The notes under the pieces are model-generated. The model saw only the letters and a list, made by a program, of their open reading frames with translations. It did no database searches and was not told where the DNA came from. DNA of 64,000 nucleotides from Acidobacteriota bacterium (GTDB lineage: Bacteria > Acidobacteriota > Blastocatellia > Pyrinomonadales > Pyrinomonadaceae): contig JAHBSM010000003.1 of NCBI GenBank assembly GCA_019639115.1, forward strand, positions 124,001-188,000, read 5' to 3'. This document shows, in pieces, positions 16,265-25,027 of this stretch (positions within the stretch are counted from its first letter, which is position 1; each line of letters opens with the position of its first letter). A program made the translations under genes and the position numbers.

Positions 16265-16783
16265 ATGAAAGATACTGAATTCGTAGAAAGGCTCAAACGA
16301 TGCTTCGGCAATGCCACGATGGCGGATGTTGCCCGAAGGATCGGAGTTCCGCATGCCACGGTCCGCAATTATTTTCTCGGGCGGCTGCCCGCACCGGAAG
16401 TATTGATCAAGATAGCTGACGAAACGGGTATTTCGTTGAATTGGCTGCTTTGCGGCCGCGGCGAGATGTACGCGAGCGATCAGCCGCCGATCGGCCTCGG
16501 CCGGTTCATCGAAGAAAAGATCTCAGAGATGATAGACCGGCGTCTCTCTTCGGCCGGGCTCCCGGCGCACGCGATCGACGTTTTCGACGTTCGCTCGGCG
16601 GTCCTCCGGACGGACGACCCGCAAGCCGTGATCGGCGAATGGCTTAGTCACGAAGGCCGCGAATTCCCTACGGATTTCGGCATAGTGTTCTTTCGCGGGT
16701 GGGAGAGTTTCTCAATGGACGAAAAAGTCGATGCCGTCCGCGATGCCAAACGCGTACTCGACCGGACGCTCCGGACTGTTTGA
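16265..16783 (+). CDS. Repressor-like HTH protein (CI/XRE type), no protease domain
   Basis: 172 residues from ATG 16265. The N-terminal 65 residues form a lambda-CI-like helix-turn-helix: MADVARRIGVPHATVRNYF with recognition helix, then EVLIKIADETGISLNWLLCG, a phrase typical of phage CI-type repressors. The C-terminal half (about 75-172) does not resemble the S24 peptidase seen in LexA/CI proteins and has no domain I recognise; it may be a dimerisation or ligand domain. There are no phage genes nearby. The phrase around NWLLCG is echoed at the start of the protein at 22798. It ends 2 bp before the stop of a convergent membrane protein gene. Confidence 0.75.
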   Translation: MKDTEFVERLKRCFGNATMADVARRIGVPHATVRNYFLGRLPAPEVLIKIADETGISLNWLLCGRGEMYASDQPPIGLGRFIEEKISEMIDRRLSSAGLPAHAIDVFDVRSAVLRTDDPQAVIGEWLSHEGREFPTDFGIVFFRGWESFSMDEKVDAVRDAKRVLDRTLRTV

Positions 16784-16785
16784 CC

Positions 16786-17238
16786 TTACTCTTCGATCCG
16801 ATAGGTCGCCGAATCTATGCTGGCCCGCCGCGGCATATGCATCAACATCGACAACGCGCCGGCTGCAAGAAATACCCACCAATACGGATAATCCGCCACA
16901 AACGCAAGGAACACGCCGATAAGAGAAGCGGCTTCACAGAGAGCTGAGCCTAAGATCATCGCGGTCTGGACAAGCTCGACCTTCTGCAGCTCGATGGCTT
17001 TTGCAATAAAATGCGAACGGGCTATTGCACTTGCGACGATGGCCGCAAAGGCTGCGAAAGCGGCTCCTAGTATCACCAAAATGTCATTGCCAAAGATCGG
17101 CGAAGACGACCCGAACCGAAAAAGCTCCGGTTTCACAAAATAAACGACCACGCCGAACATTGCTTGCGATGCGACCAGCATCGCCCAGGTGATCATCATG
17201 GTCTGATGTGAAGCGCGGTTCTTTTCGTCTCGGTTCAT
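16786..17238 (-). CDS. Uncharacterised membrane protein with four helices
   Basis: 150 residues from ATG 17238, preceded by a strong GAGGAGG ribosome site. Four hydrophobic segments are visible (about 13-35, 50-75, 88-108 and 112-132), with a charged N-terminus (MNRDEKNRASHQ). The second helix is Ala-rich (GAAFAAFAAIVASAIARS), and the third follows KVELVQTAMILGSALCEAASLIGV, a pattern reminiscent of small ring-forming c-subunit-like proteins but too weak to name. It lies between the HTH gene and the coiled-coil protein gene and converges on the former. Function unknown. Confidence 0.65.
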   Translation of the reverse strand: MNRDEKNRASHQTMMITWAMLVASQAMFGVVVYFVKPELFRFGSSSPIFGNDILVILGAAFAAFAAIVASAIARSHFIAKAIELQKVELVQTAMILGSALCEAASLIGVFLAFVADYPYWWVFLAAGALSMLMHMPRRASIDSATYRIEE

Positions 17239-17407
17239 TCGAAAGCCTGCCTCCTCAGTATCGTATTTAGACCTGTTTGTAAGGTTTCTGCCATCCCGGA
17301 CAATTACGAATATAGCCCGTAATACCACCGGAGCAAACCCGCGTCCCACGCGTGGACAAAAGTGCAGGTACCGGCTATCCGTTCGATTACTAAAAGTGAG
17401 GCCTCAC

Positions 17408-19102
17408 ATGAGAATACAACCCCTAATCTCGTTGATAACATTGGTTGTCTGCGTACAGCTTTTTCTTTCGCCTATCGCAGTTCTCGCACAGAGCAGCCCA
17501 TCCGATGACGACGCTGAGATAAAGCGAAGAAAAGAACTCGCCGCCGCATTGGAGGCCGAAGCAAAGGCTCGAAAGGCTGCAGCCGACGCAACGAGTGCCG
17601 AGCTGGGCCTGATAAAGAGCAACACAACGGTCGAAGGCACGTTCGTCGAGAACAACATCGCGGCATCCAAGGCGCTCGGCTGCGCGGCAAACGACATAAA
17701 ACTGCAGATCGATGAGCTCCGTCTCGGATCCAGCGCGGTGATCGTACTCAATTCGCTAACTGCAATGGGGGCTCTATCCGAGTACACGGCGCTCAAGACG
17801 CAGCTCGACGAAGCGAACACGGAATTTGAAAAAGTCCTCGCCGAGTTTCAGGCCAAACTCGACGCGTGGCTCAAAGCCGAGAATCAGGCCGCCGAAAAGC
17901 GAAAAAAGGAACTCGAAGAGAAGATAAAAAAGATGGAAGAGGAAATAGCCGCGACAAAGCCTTCGCGTGCTCCCGCAGGTGTTACAGAAAAATCGACCAC
18001 GTCAACCATTTTTTCCGTCATGGGTAACTACAAGACACTTATGGTCGACGCCGACAAAACGAAGGCCGCGAACGATTCGATATCTGCCGGACTGAGTGCC
18101 GCAGGCGCGATCGCAGCGGTCGCGGATCCGGTGACCGCCGCTTTGAGTGTCGCCCTAAACGTAATGGCATTATTCAAAACCGACGTTGCGATGAAAGGCA
18201 CCAGTGTCACACCGCAGCAGATGGAAATTGAGAATTATGTTTATCGTCTGCTCACGTTCGAAGCGATCCGTAACGGGAACACGATCACGCTAAAAAAGCG
18301 TGATGATGCGCCGCTCGTGATATCGCCGGACCGCGTCGCGCTGACGAACGCGACCATCAAAAATTCTGGCCTCCTCAGCTCGATACGGAACCTCTCGGTA
18401 AAATACGTTGCGGGCAAAAAAATGATCGAACTCAGCGGAGCAAAACGCAAGCTCGTCGTCACATCCGCTGCGGAGAAGGAAGGAAAGAAAGAAGCCGAAC
18501 TGGCCGTAAAGATCGAAGAGAAACGAGGAGATGAAGCACTGGACAACCTCGCCAAGGATCCTTCGGATCGCGTCCTTCGGGCCAAATACGACATCGCGGT
18601 CGCGAAATTAGCGAAAGCACGGCTGGACCTTGACGCGATACAGAAGAAGGTCGACGAACAGGCGGCGGCTTTCGACAAGGCGATCGCCCTGGAAAAGAAT
18701 AAGCTCGAGGCTTTGATCTCGTGGAGCGAGGCAGTAGAAAAGCGATTCTCGGCTGCCGCCGACCAAAGATCATTCGGGGATCTATTGCGTTATGAGGTGC
18801 TGAGCGGCCTCCTCGCAGGGAAAAAGAATGTACTGTGGCTTGAAACGGTGGTTTCGGCGAACGGGGCGAATCAGCGTCGGCTCTCTTCGCCGATCATCGA
18901 CGTGTTCACACGCGGACCAGGCATTTCATACAGCGGAGGTGCGGTCGTAGGCTATCAGCTCAGGAATTCGGACGGCTCGATAGTCAATGCTGGTACGGTA
19001 TGGGCATACGCGCCCTACCGGAAGTCAAAGAATATACGCATCTTCGAGTGTCAGGGTATGCGAAAGAACGGCGACACCGAAACACCGTTCCGAGATTTTT
19101 GA
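17408..19102 (+). CDS. Large exported coiled-coil protein of unknown function
   Basis: 564 residues from ATG 17408 (GAGG 7 bp upstream; an upstream GTG lacks a site). The signal peptide ends near VLAQS. Residues about 35-70 and 140-185 are charged coiled-coils rich in Ala, Lys and Glu (KRKKELEEKIKKMEEEIAA). About 215-250 is a Gly/Ala-rich hydrophobic stretch (AGLSAAGAIAAVADPVTAAL) that could insert in a membrane. A second coiled-coil follows at about 355-450, and a more globular end carries YSGGAVVGYQLRNSDG. I recognise no family. The architecture recalls pore-forming or surface structural proteins, but nothing is decisive. Monocistronic; converges on the ABC gene. Confidence 0.65.
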   Translation: MRIQPLISLITLVVCVQLFLSPIAVLAQSSPSDDDAEIKRRKELAAALEAEAKARKAAADATSAELGLIKSNTTVEGTFVENNIAASKALGCAANDIKLQIDELRLGSSAVIVLNSLTAMGALSEYTALKTQLDEANTEFEKVLAEFQAKLDAWLKAENQAAEKRKKELEEKIKKMEEEIAATKPSRAPAGVTEKSTTSTIFSVMGNYKTLMVDADKTKAANDSISAGLSAAGAIAAVADPVTAALSVALNVMALFKTDVAMKGTSVTPQQMEIENYVYRLLTFEAIRNGNTITLKKRDDAPLVISPDRVALTNATIKNSGLLSSIRNLSVKYVAGKKMIELSGAKRKLVVTSAAEKEGKKEAELAVKIEEKRGDEALDNLAKDPSDRVLRAKYDIAVAKLAKARLDLDAIQKKVDEQAAAFDKAIALEKNKLEALISWSEAVEKRFSAAADQRSFGDLLRYEVLSGLLAGKKNVLWLETVVSANGANQRRLSSPIIDVFTRGPGISYSGGAVVGYQLRNSDGSIVNAGTVWAYAPYRKSKNIRIFECQGMRKNGDTETPFRDF

Positions 19103-19114
19103 ACGATCTGGATC

Positions 19115-20887
19115 TCAGTCTGATGCGAGCTGTTCCTCTAGCAACTGGCGCTCGTACAGGTCGGCGTAGTCTCCGTCGAGTGCGATCAATTCTTCATGGG
19201 TGCCGCGTTCAACGATGCGGCCATCCTCCAGGACGCAGATCAGATCTGCGTCCTTTATCGTCGACACCCGATGCGACACTATAAGCGTGGTGCGGCCCAG
19301 GCGAACATCGCGGAGATTATGTAGTATGGCCTCTTCGGTATAAGTATCGACGGCTGAGAGTGCATCGTCGAGTATGAGAATGCGTGGCCGGCGCATCACG
19401 GCTCGTGCGATAGCGGTCCGCTGCTTTTGCCCGCCCGAGAGCGTGATACCGCGTTCGCCGACCATCTGCTCATAACCGCCGGGAAAGCCCGCTATGTCTT
19501 CGCTGAGTCCGGCCACGCCCGCTGCCCGTTCTATTTCACGTCGCCGCTCGGCGGCCTGCTCCTCTGTTTCGGCCTCTGGGTTCTCGTCATCCGCTCCGAA
19601 AGCTATATTGTTAGCCAGCGTGTCGGAGAATAGGAATGTTTCCTGTTGCACGAAGCCGATGGCTCTTCGCAGTTGAGCCAGCCGGTAATCGCGAACCGGG
19701 ATCCCGTCGATCAGCAGCGTACCGGGTTCAGCGTCAAGTAGCCGCGGAATGAGGCTCACCAGCGTCGATTTTCCGCTGCCTGTGCGCCCAACGAATGCGA
19801 CGGTCATGCCGGGCTCGATCGTGAGGTCGATGTCTTCGAGCACGGGCTTGCCGTTATAGGCGAACGATAGCGAGCGGAACTCGATGCGTCCGGTTATCGG
19901 CGGTTGCTCGGATGTGCCGGGAGCATCCTTTATGGCGGACTCGGCCTCGAGTATCGCGTTGAACCTTTTCAGCGATGCAGTGCCCCGTTGATAGAGATTT
20001 ACCACGTAGCCGAGCGCGATCAGGTACCAGATCATTCGCTGCAGATACAAAATGAATGACGTGAAATCACCCGCGGTGATCTCGCCTTCGATGGCCATCG
20101 GGACACCGACAGCGACTATGATGACGAATCCGAGTCCGATGAAAAAGAATAGCAGCGGACGCATCGCCGCTGCGTACCGCACGAGCCTTAGGTTCTGGGC
20201 GGCGTATTCGCGGTTGAGTATCTGAAAACGCTCGATCTCGGCGTCTTCCTGTGCATAGGCCCGCACGACCCTGACGCCCGTCAGGTTCTCCTGAGCCCTT
20301 GCGGTGATATCGGAGAAGAATTCCTGTATCCGCTCGAACCTGGTATGGATACGGCCGCCGAGGAACTTTACGGTAAGCGATACAAGCGGCATCGGTATGA
20401 GCAGCAGGAGTGTGAGCTTGACCGAAATGCCTAGCATGATCGGGAGCGAGATCGCTAGTGCGAACACGGCCTGAAATGTATAGAGGATCATCGGGCCGAC
20501 GATCTGGCGGATGGCGGCGAGATCGTTCGTTGCCCTTGCCATCAGGTCGCCGACGCGATTGTCGTGAAAATACTCGAGCGGTTTATCGACCAGTGCGGCG
20601 TAGAAATCCTCCCGCATATCGAATTCGATATGCCGGGAAGTGTTTATCAGGAGCCTCCGCTGAAGGAACAGGAACACGCCGCTCACCGCGTTTATCCCAA
20701 GTATCACAAGCGGATAATAAACAGTCTTATGCCAAGTGACGCCGGCCCCCAGATCATCGACCGCACGCCCGACCATGTAGGGCACAAGCAGCCCGAACGA
20801 CATTGACCCGAGGATGCACGCAATGCCCGCCAGGATCGATCCCCGGTACGGGCGAAAATAGCGTGCGAATTTTCTGAGTTGTTCCAT
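19115..20887 (-). CDS. ABC exporter, fused permease and ATPase half-transporter
   Basis: 590 residues. The N-terminal about 310 residues form a six-helix type I exporter domain ([17 protein letters not shown] start; [18 protein letters not shown] and [21 protein letters not shown] coupling regions). The ATPase half has Walker A ([10 protein letters not shown]), Q-loop ([12 protein letters not shown]), signature ([14 protein letters not shown]), Walker B ([12 protein letters not shown]) and the switch His (VSHRVS), all intact. It works as a homodimer or with a paralogue; substrates of this MdlB/MsbA-like group range from lipids to drugs. The hotdog thioesterase gene lies 35 bp upstream on the same strand. 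Substrate not predictable. Confidence 0.9.
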   Translation of the reverse strand: MEQLRKFARYFRPYRGSILAGIACILGSMSFGLLVPYMVGRAVDDLGAGVTWHKTVYYPLVILGINAVSGVFLFLQRRLLINTSRHIEFDMREDFYAALVDKPLEYFHDNRVGDLMARATNDLAAIRQIVGPMILYTFQAVFALAISLPIMLGISVKLTLLLLIPMPLVSLTVKFLGGRIHTRFERIQEFFSDITARAQENLTGVRVVRAYAQEDAEIERFQILNREYAAQNLRLVRYAAAMRPLLFFFIGLGFVIIVAVGVPMAIEGEITAGDFTSFILYLQRMIWYLIALGYVVNLYQRGTASLKRFNAILEAESAIKDAPGTSEQPPITGRIEFRSLSFAYNGKPVLEDIDLTIEPGMTVAFVGRTGSGKSTLVSLIPRLLDAEPGTLLIDGIPVRDYRLAQLRRAIGFVQQETFLFSDTLANNIAFGADDENPEAETEEQAAERRREIERAAGVAGLSEDIAGFPGGYEQMVGERGITLSGGQKQRTAIARAVMRRPRILILDDALSAVDTYTEEAILHNLRDVRLGRTTLIVSHRVSTIKDADLICVLEDGRIVERGTHEELIALDGDYADLYERQLLEEQLASD

Positions 20888-20922
20888 CAGCCAGCCGGTC
20901 GGATCTCCAGTTCAATGTGCGG

Positions 20923-21351
20923 CTACACCTTCGTATATGTCGAAAGCCCGGTCGCGATCAGCTTTCCCTCTTCATTATGGACCTCAGCCGATACGGTAAA
21001 GATGCGCCGGCCCGCACGTACCAGTGTCGCGGTGCATGTGATACGGCCTTCCGTAACGGGCCGAAGGTAATGGACCGTAAGGTCGATCGTAGCGGTCGGC
21101 TCCCCGATCTCGACCCTGGTGCGTACGGCAAAGGCCATTGCGGTATCGATAAGCGTCGCGGTGACGCCGCCGTGGAGGACGCCGCTCGGCTGCCTGAGGT
21201 CATCGCGCATATCGATCGAGATGACCGCCGCATCCCTAACGATATCGACCAGCCGCATACCGATAAGCCGGGCGAACGGAAGGCCGTGGAGCGCATTCTC
21301 GGCAAAGGCCCTCTGTTCGGGCGTTATCTCATTTCGCATATTGTTGGTCAT
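20923..21351 (-). CDS. PaaI-like hotdog-fold thioesterase
   Basis: 142 residues. The hotdog signature is present as LRQPSGVLHGGVTATLIDTAMAF, where HGG precedes the central helix and the Asp in LIDTAM is the usual catalytic acid. The end is VHYLRPVTEGRITC, then IFTVSAEVHNEEGKLIATG, typical of the PaaI/YdiI subgroup that cleaves acyl-CoA thioesters. Its ATG directly abuts the stop of the upstream lipoprotein gene (TAGATG), so the two are cotranscribed. The acyl-CoA substrate is unknown. Confidence 0.85.
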   Translation of the reverse strand: MTNNMRNEITPEQRAFAENALHGLPFARLIGMRLVDIVRDAAVISIDMRDDLRQPSGVLHGGVTATLIDTAMAFAVRTRVEIGEPTATIDLTVHYLRPVTEGRITCTATLVRAGRRIFTVSAEVHNEEGKLIATGLSTYTKV

Positions 21352-22008
21352 CTAGATCGTCTTCAGCAGCCTCTCGAATTCCTCTCGCCTGACCGAACGA
21401 AAATTTTGCGGGACGGTGAAAAGCGACGGGTCGGGGTCGTCGGAGATATCACGAAGTTCGTATGTCACGCCGCCGCCCAATTCGTGCCTGACTATCAACC
21501 CGAGCGCCGGGTCGAACCATAATTTTCTCTGCGGGCCGGGCCCACGCGAAGTGTAGACCTCAAGTCCGCTTTCGGTGCCGGCCGCTTCGTAACGTTCGTT
21601 CTCGACGCCTGTGAACAGCTGGCGGGCAATTACTTCGGCCCTGCTCGGGGCGCCGACGTCCGTACCCGGTGACGGGTCAGTTCGAGTAAAGACCGAAAGC
21701 CGCGGAATAATCTTATAAACGGCGTCGCTTCGTATCTCGACCAACTGCGCGGCGGACCCTCCGCCTATCTCGATCCTCGAAGCGCGTCCGAGGCGCGCGA
21801 ACCGGAAACGTTCTTCGCGGCCCGGTGCAGAGATGACGATCTCAGCAGTGAACGCTTCGGGCAGATGCACCTTGAATGGAAATTTTCGGTCGGCGGGATC
21901 GGCCGCAGGCAGTTCGCCTCCGGGATCGGAAATACGTCCGCCGCACGCGGTCATGAGGGTGGCGACGGCGATCGCAGCGGCAAGAAGCGGGGCGGTTGAC
22001 AAATACAT
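21352..22008 (-). CDS. Hypothetical lipoprotein, LolA/LppX-like size
   Basis: About 218 residues from ATG 22008; a second ATG at 22029 is equally possible, and neither has a clear ribosome site. A signal peptide ends in a lipobox (LMTACGG). The mature part is beta-rich (FTAEIVISAPGREERFRFARLGR, SRIEIGG, VEIRSDAVYKIIPRLSVF, KLWFDPALGLIVRHELGGG), which recalls outer-membrane lipoprotein-sorting-like (LolA/LolB) folds that read out polymer or lipid ligands; this is a fold impression only. Its 5' end lies 31 bp from the divergent SGNH gene. It directly abuts the thioesterase gene. Confidence 0.65.
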   Translation of the reverse strand: MYLSTAPLLAAAIAVATLMTACGGRISDPGGELPAADPADRKFPFKVHLPEAFTAEIVISAPGREERFRFARLGRASRIEIGGGSAAQLVEIRSDAVYKIIPRLSVFTRTDPSPGTDVGAPSRAEVIARQLFTGVENERYEAAGTESGLEVYTSRGPGPQRKLWFDPALGLIVRHELGGGVTYELRDISDDPDPSLFTVPQNFRSVRREEFERLLKTI

Positions 22009-22039
22009 CGAAGTTGCTAATTTTAGCATATCGTCGGCT

Positions 22040-22801
22040 ATGAATCTCGACACACACCTCCTGCGTCGGCTGCAGATAAAGTTCTGGACGGGTGCGGCCG
22101 CGCTGGCTCCTCTGGCCCCATTTCTGTATATGCAGGCTGTCGTCACGCGGTGGAAGGTCGGGTTGCTGCCTGACGCGGCGGGCCCGTTCCACGGGACCGC
22201 GGGGAGCGAAGGAAACCAAGAGACTCTGTTGGTTTTGGGCGAATCGACGGTCGCAGGCCTAGGCGCCCGAGACCACGAACGCGGCCTCGCCGGCCAGTTC
22301 GCTGGATATCTCGCCGCTGCCCGTCATTCGACGATCAATTGGCACGTTCTAGGAAAGGCTGGCGTCACCGCCCGGCGTACTATCGACGAACTGCTTCCTC
22401 ATGTTCCGGACCTGGAGTTCGATCATATTCTGCTTGGGCTCGGCGGCAACGATGTGATGAAGCTCTCACCGCCGTCGAGGTTCCGGCGTGATATGGCAGA
22501 GCTTATAGGCAGGCTCCGCGAGAGGTCGCCTCGGGCGTCCTTTTATATGTCGAATTGTCCGATGATAATCCTGTCGCCCGTGATACCATGGCCGTCGAAG
22601 CAGCTTCTATGGGAACTCTCAAAGATGCACGACCTGAACATGCGCGAAATGGCCTCGATACTCGGCGGCGTCCAATATTTCCCGCAGCCCGTTGATGTCG
22701 AACCCGAAGGCTTTTTTGCCGACGGGATCCATCCGTCGGAGCGCGGCTACTGCGATTGGGCCGAGGCAATGGTCAGGTATTTTACTCAAGCGAAACGATG
22801 A
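22040..22801 (+). CDS. SGNH/GDSL-family hydrolase
   Basis: 253 residues. The four SGNH blocks are visible: block I LLVLGESTVAGLG with the nucleophile Ser69, a Gly in block II (LGKAGVTARRT), block III LGLGGNDVMKL with the oxyanion Asn, and block V FADGIHPSERGY with the Asp and His. A hydrophobic N-terminal helix (TGAAALAPLAPFLYMQAVV) probably anchors it to the membrane with the catalytic part outside. Such enzymes are esterases or acyl hydrolases, for example of lipids or acetylated sugars. The stop overlaps the next ATG (ATGA at 22798), so it is cotranslated with the PD-(D/E)XK-like gene. Confidence 0.85.
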   Translation: MNLDTHLLRRLQIKFWTGAAALAPLAPFLYMQAVVTRWKVGLLPDAAGPFHGTAGSEGNQETLLVLGESTVAGLGARDHERGLAGQFAGYLAAARHSTINWHVLGKAGVTARRTIDELLPHVPDLEFDHILLGLGGNDVMKLSPPSRFRRDMAELIGRLRERSPRASFYMSNCPMIILSPVIPWPSKQLLWELSKMHDLNMREMASILGGVQYFPQPVDVEPEGFFADGIHPSERGYCDWAEAMVRYFTQAKR

Positions 22802-24279
22802 ACGGTGTCGAGACATTGTCAGACGCACTTGGCCTCAACATGGAGTGGCTCCTTGTCGGCACGGGCGGGCGTTCGTTCCCCGTCACCAGCCGTGAGATCT
22901 CGATCAGCGTGGATCCGCGGGGAGCTCTCTTCGGTTATGTGGATGTGAGCGGCGGGCGTCTTCGCAGGCTCCGCGGAGTAAGGCCGGCCGAGAACGGTTA
23001 TGAGCTCGACCTTGCCGGACCTTTCGGCATCGAGGCCGAGACCGTGCGCCTCGTTCGGCGCACACGGGCGGCGGAACTTGCTGCCGAGATCGAGCGCTCC
23101 AGGGAATCGCTTGCTAACCAATGCTCCGAGTTATTCGCTGATGCCCATCCCGGCTCCCGTGTCCTGAGCGTACGTCTCGATCCGCCCGGTGGACGTATCG
23201 CATTGTTCGAGATCTCCGGCACTCCGACAGGCCGACGCGCGGGCATCGCGGACGTAACCGGGACAATCGACCCGGCATCACTTTTGGCATCAGCGATGCT
23301 GACCTCAGAGCGTCTCGCGGCGAGGAGACGCTTCCCCATCGGCCGTATCTCGATACTCGTCGAAGAGAGGATCGCAGCCCGGATCAGCCGTCTGCACGCT
23401 CTGCTGTCCGCCCCGTGGAGAGACCGCATCGAGCTCAAGACCATCGACCGGCGAGCCGAGAGATGCCGCTTGACACGTCTCGAACCGAGGAGCCTCGCGT
23501 CGCTTTGGACCGACAAAAGTGACCGCTTCGATATGCCACCCGCACAGAGACGGTCGCGGACCTCTTTGGCGATCGCCTCGATGGCTCCCGATGCGATAGA
23601 TATCATTACTTCGCGCCGAGGCGAGACGCTCCGATTCAACGGCCTGCCGTTCGCCAGAGTTCGCATGATAGGGGGACGGGAGGCGGCTTGGTTCGGTATC
23701 GGCCGTTCGTCCGCAATGCTTGATGCCGGCTCGATGGGCGGCTTACGCGAGCTTATTAGCGAACTCGCCAGCTATCGCTGCGCCGAATCCGCCGACAGGC
23801 GTCATTCGTTTTTTCGCTCGTCGCCTGAGAGCTGGCTGGAATCGCTCGTACAGCGGGATGTCTCAGCACTTGATCCCAATTTGATCCTGTCGCCGGTCTA
23901 TCATCAGTTCAGAGCCGCTGGCGAACGCCTCGACCTGCTCGCCCTGCGTGGCGATGGACGACTGATCGTCATCGAATTGAAAGCCGGGCCTGACCGGAGA
24001 GCCGTCTTTCAAGCTGCGGAATACTGGCGCCGGATCGAACTGCAGCGCCGCCGCGGCGACCTGGCCCGCGCCAATCTATTTGGTGGACGCGAGATCGCGG
24101 ATATGCCGGCGGCAGTATATTTGGCCGGGCCTGCATGGAGTTTCAGCGAGGATGTCGAGTTGTTCTCGAGAGCTCTGACGCCGGAGATCGAGCTATGGCG
24201 ATTCGAGCTTCATCAGGATTGGCGTAGCTCGATCCGCGTGACCGGGCGTCGGTGTGCGGGGGACCGCGACTCCTATTGA
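22798..24279 (+). CDS. PD-(D/E)XK nuclease-like protein with a repressor-like N-terminal phrase
   Basis: 493 residues from ATG 22798. The C-terminal about 130 residues carry a PD-(D/E)XK nuclease core of the NucS/DUF91 style: Asp379 in RLDLLALRG and Glu393-x-Lys395 in VIELKAG, followed by AVFQAAEYW, the usual downstream helix. The middle (about 30-360) is Arg-rich and unassigned. The first 25 residues include LSDALGLNMEWLLVGTG, close to the last helices of CI-type HTH domains (compare NWLLCG in the protein at 16265), but the front of the HTH is missing. Family members cut or bind DNA. Whether this one is an active nuclease is unknown. Overlaps the SGNH gene. Confidence 0.72.
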   Translation: MNGVETLSDALGLNMEWLLVGTGGRSFPVTSREISISVDPRGALFGYVDVSGGRLRRLRGVRPAENGYELDLAGPFGIEAETVRLVRRTRAAELAAEIERSRESLANQCSELFADAHPGSRVLSVRLDPPGGRIALFEISGTPTGRRAGIADVTGTIDPASLLASAMLTSERLAARRRFPIGRISILVEERIAARISRLHALLSAPWRDRIELKTIDRRAERCRLTRLEPRSLASLWTDKSDRFDMPPAQRRSRTSLAIASMAPDAIDIITSRRGETLRFNGLPFARVRMIGGREAAWFGIGRSSAMLDAGSMGGLRELISELASYRCAESADRRHSFFRSSPESWLESLVQRDVSALDPNLILSPVYHQFRAAGERLDLLALRGDGRLIVIELKAGPDRRAVFQAAEYWRRIELQRRRGDLARANLFGGREIADMPAAVYLAGPAWSFSEDVELFSRALTPEIELWRFELHQDWRSSIRVTGRRCAGDRDSY

Positions 24280-24301
24280 ATGGCCGCTGCGGCCGAGCGC
24301 C

Positions 24302-25027
24302 TCAGCGCGGGCCATCTGACGGCTGTTTTTCGGCGGCCAGCCGATAACCTTTGCCCCGAACCGTCTCCACGATCTCTGGCGAGGTGGGATCGTCACCCAG
24401 ATATCTCCGGAGCCTGACGATGAAATTGTCTATCGCCCGCGTATCTGTCTCTTCGCTCAGGCCCCAAACGTCGGTCAGTATCTCCTTTCTCGAGACGGCA
24501 CGTCCGCGATTCTCGATCAGGTATCCTAGCAGTCCGGCTTCCATCTGCGTCAGGTCCCGGACGGTATCACCCGCCGTCAGCCGAAGGTTCTCAAGGTCGA
24601 TCTTTCGTCCATTTATCACTGCTGCGATGGGCCGCTCGGGAGCAGCCGCTTCGGCCGCTGTCCATTCCCGCCGCCTGATCAGGCCGCTCACCCTTGCTAG
24701 TAAAACACCGAGGTCGAATGGTTTCGCAAGATAATCATCGGCTCCTGCCTCGAACCCACGCAGCACATCCTCAGGCCGGCCCAGTGCGGTCAGCATCAGC
24801 ACCGGGGAATAATCACCCCTCGAACGCATTGCCGCCGCCACCTCGAATCCGTCGGCACCGGGCATCATCACGTCGAGCACGACGGCATCAAATCCGCCTT
24901 TGCGCAGGGCCTCATCCGCAGCCGTACCGTCAGAGACGCGGCTGACGAGATAACCCTCGGCCTCGAGGTTGAATCGAAGCCCATCCGCAAGATGATCTTC
25001 GTCCTCTACTAAAAGGATATGCTTCAT
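24302..25027 (-). CDS. OmpR/PhoB-family response regulator
   Basis: 241 residues. The receiver domain is complete: acidic pair VEDEDH, phosphoacceptor Asp in VVLDVMMPG, the Thr switch (MLTALG) and Lys in YLAKPFD. The C-terminal winged helix (about 140-235) is of the OmpR/PhoB type (LTQMEAGLLGYLIENRG, VSRKEILTDVWG, IVETVRGKGYRL). The ATG overlaps the stop... of nothing upstream but its own start lies 4 bp inside the histidine kinase gene end (25024-25027), the regulator gene following the kinase start in reverse order only by coordinate: on the minus strand the kinase comes first and the regulator second. Together they form a two-component pair. Signal and targets unknown. Confidence 0.9.
   Translation of the reverse strand: MKHILLVEDEDHLADGLRFNLEAEGYLVSRVSDGTAADEALRKGGFDAVVLDVMMPGADGFEVAAAMRSRGDYSPVLMLTALGRPEDVLRGFEAGADDYLAKPFDLGVLLARVSGLIRRREWTAAEAAAPERPIAAVINGRKIDLENLRLTAGDTVRDLTQMEAGLLGYLIENRGRAVSRKEILTDVWGLSEETDTRAIDNFIVRLRRYLGDDPTSPEIVETVRGKGYRLAAEKQPSDGPR

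Noticed and set aside
15971..16783. tRNA-Thr followed by a phage-type repressor as a possible integrated element
   Set aside because: The repressor gene lies on the 5' side of the tRNA, there is no integrase or phage gene, and no direct repeat of the tRNA 3' end is seen.
20917..21522. 201-codon plus-strand frame
   Set aside because: Antisense to the hotdog thioesterase and lipoprotein genes, which have clear motifs and an ordered TAG/ATG junction.
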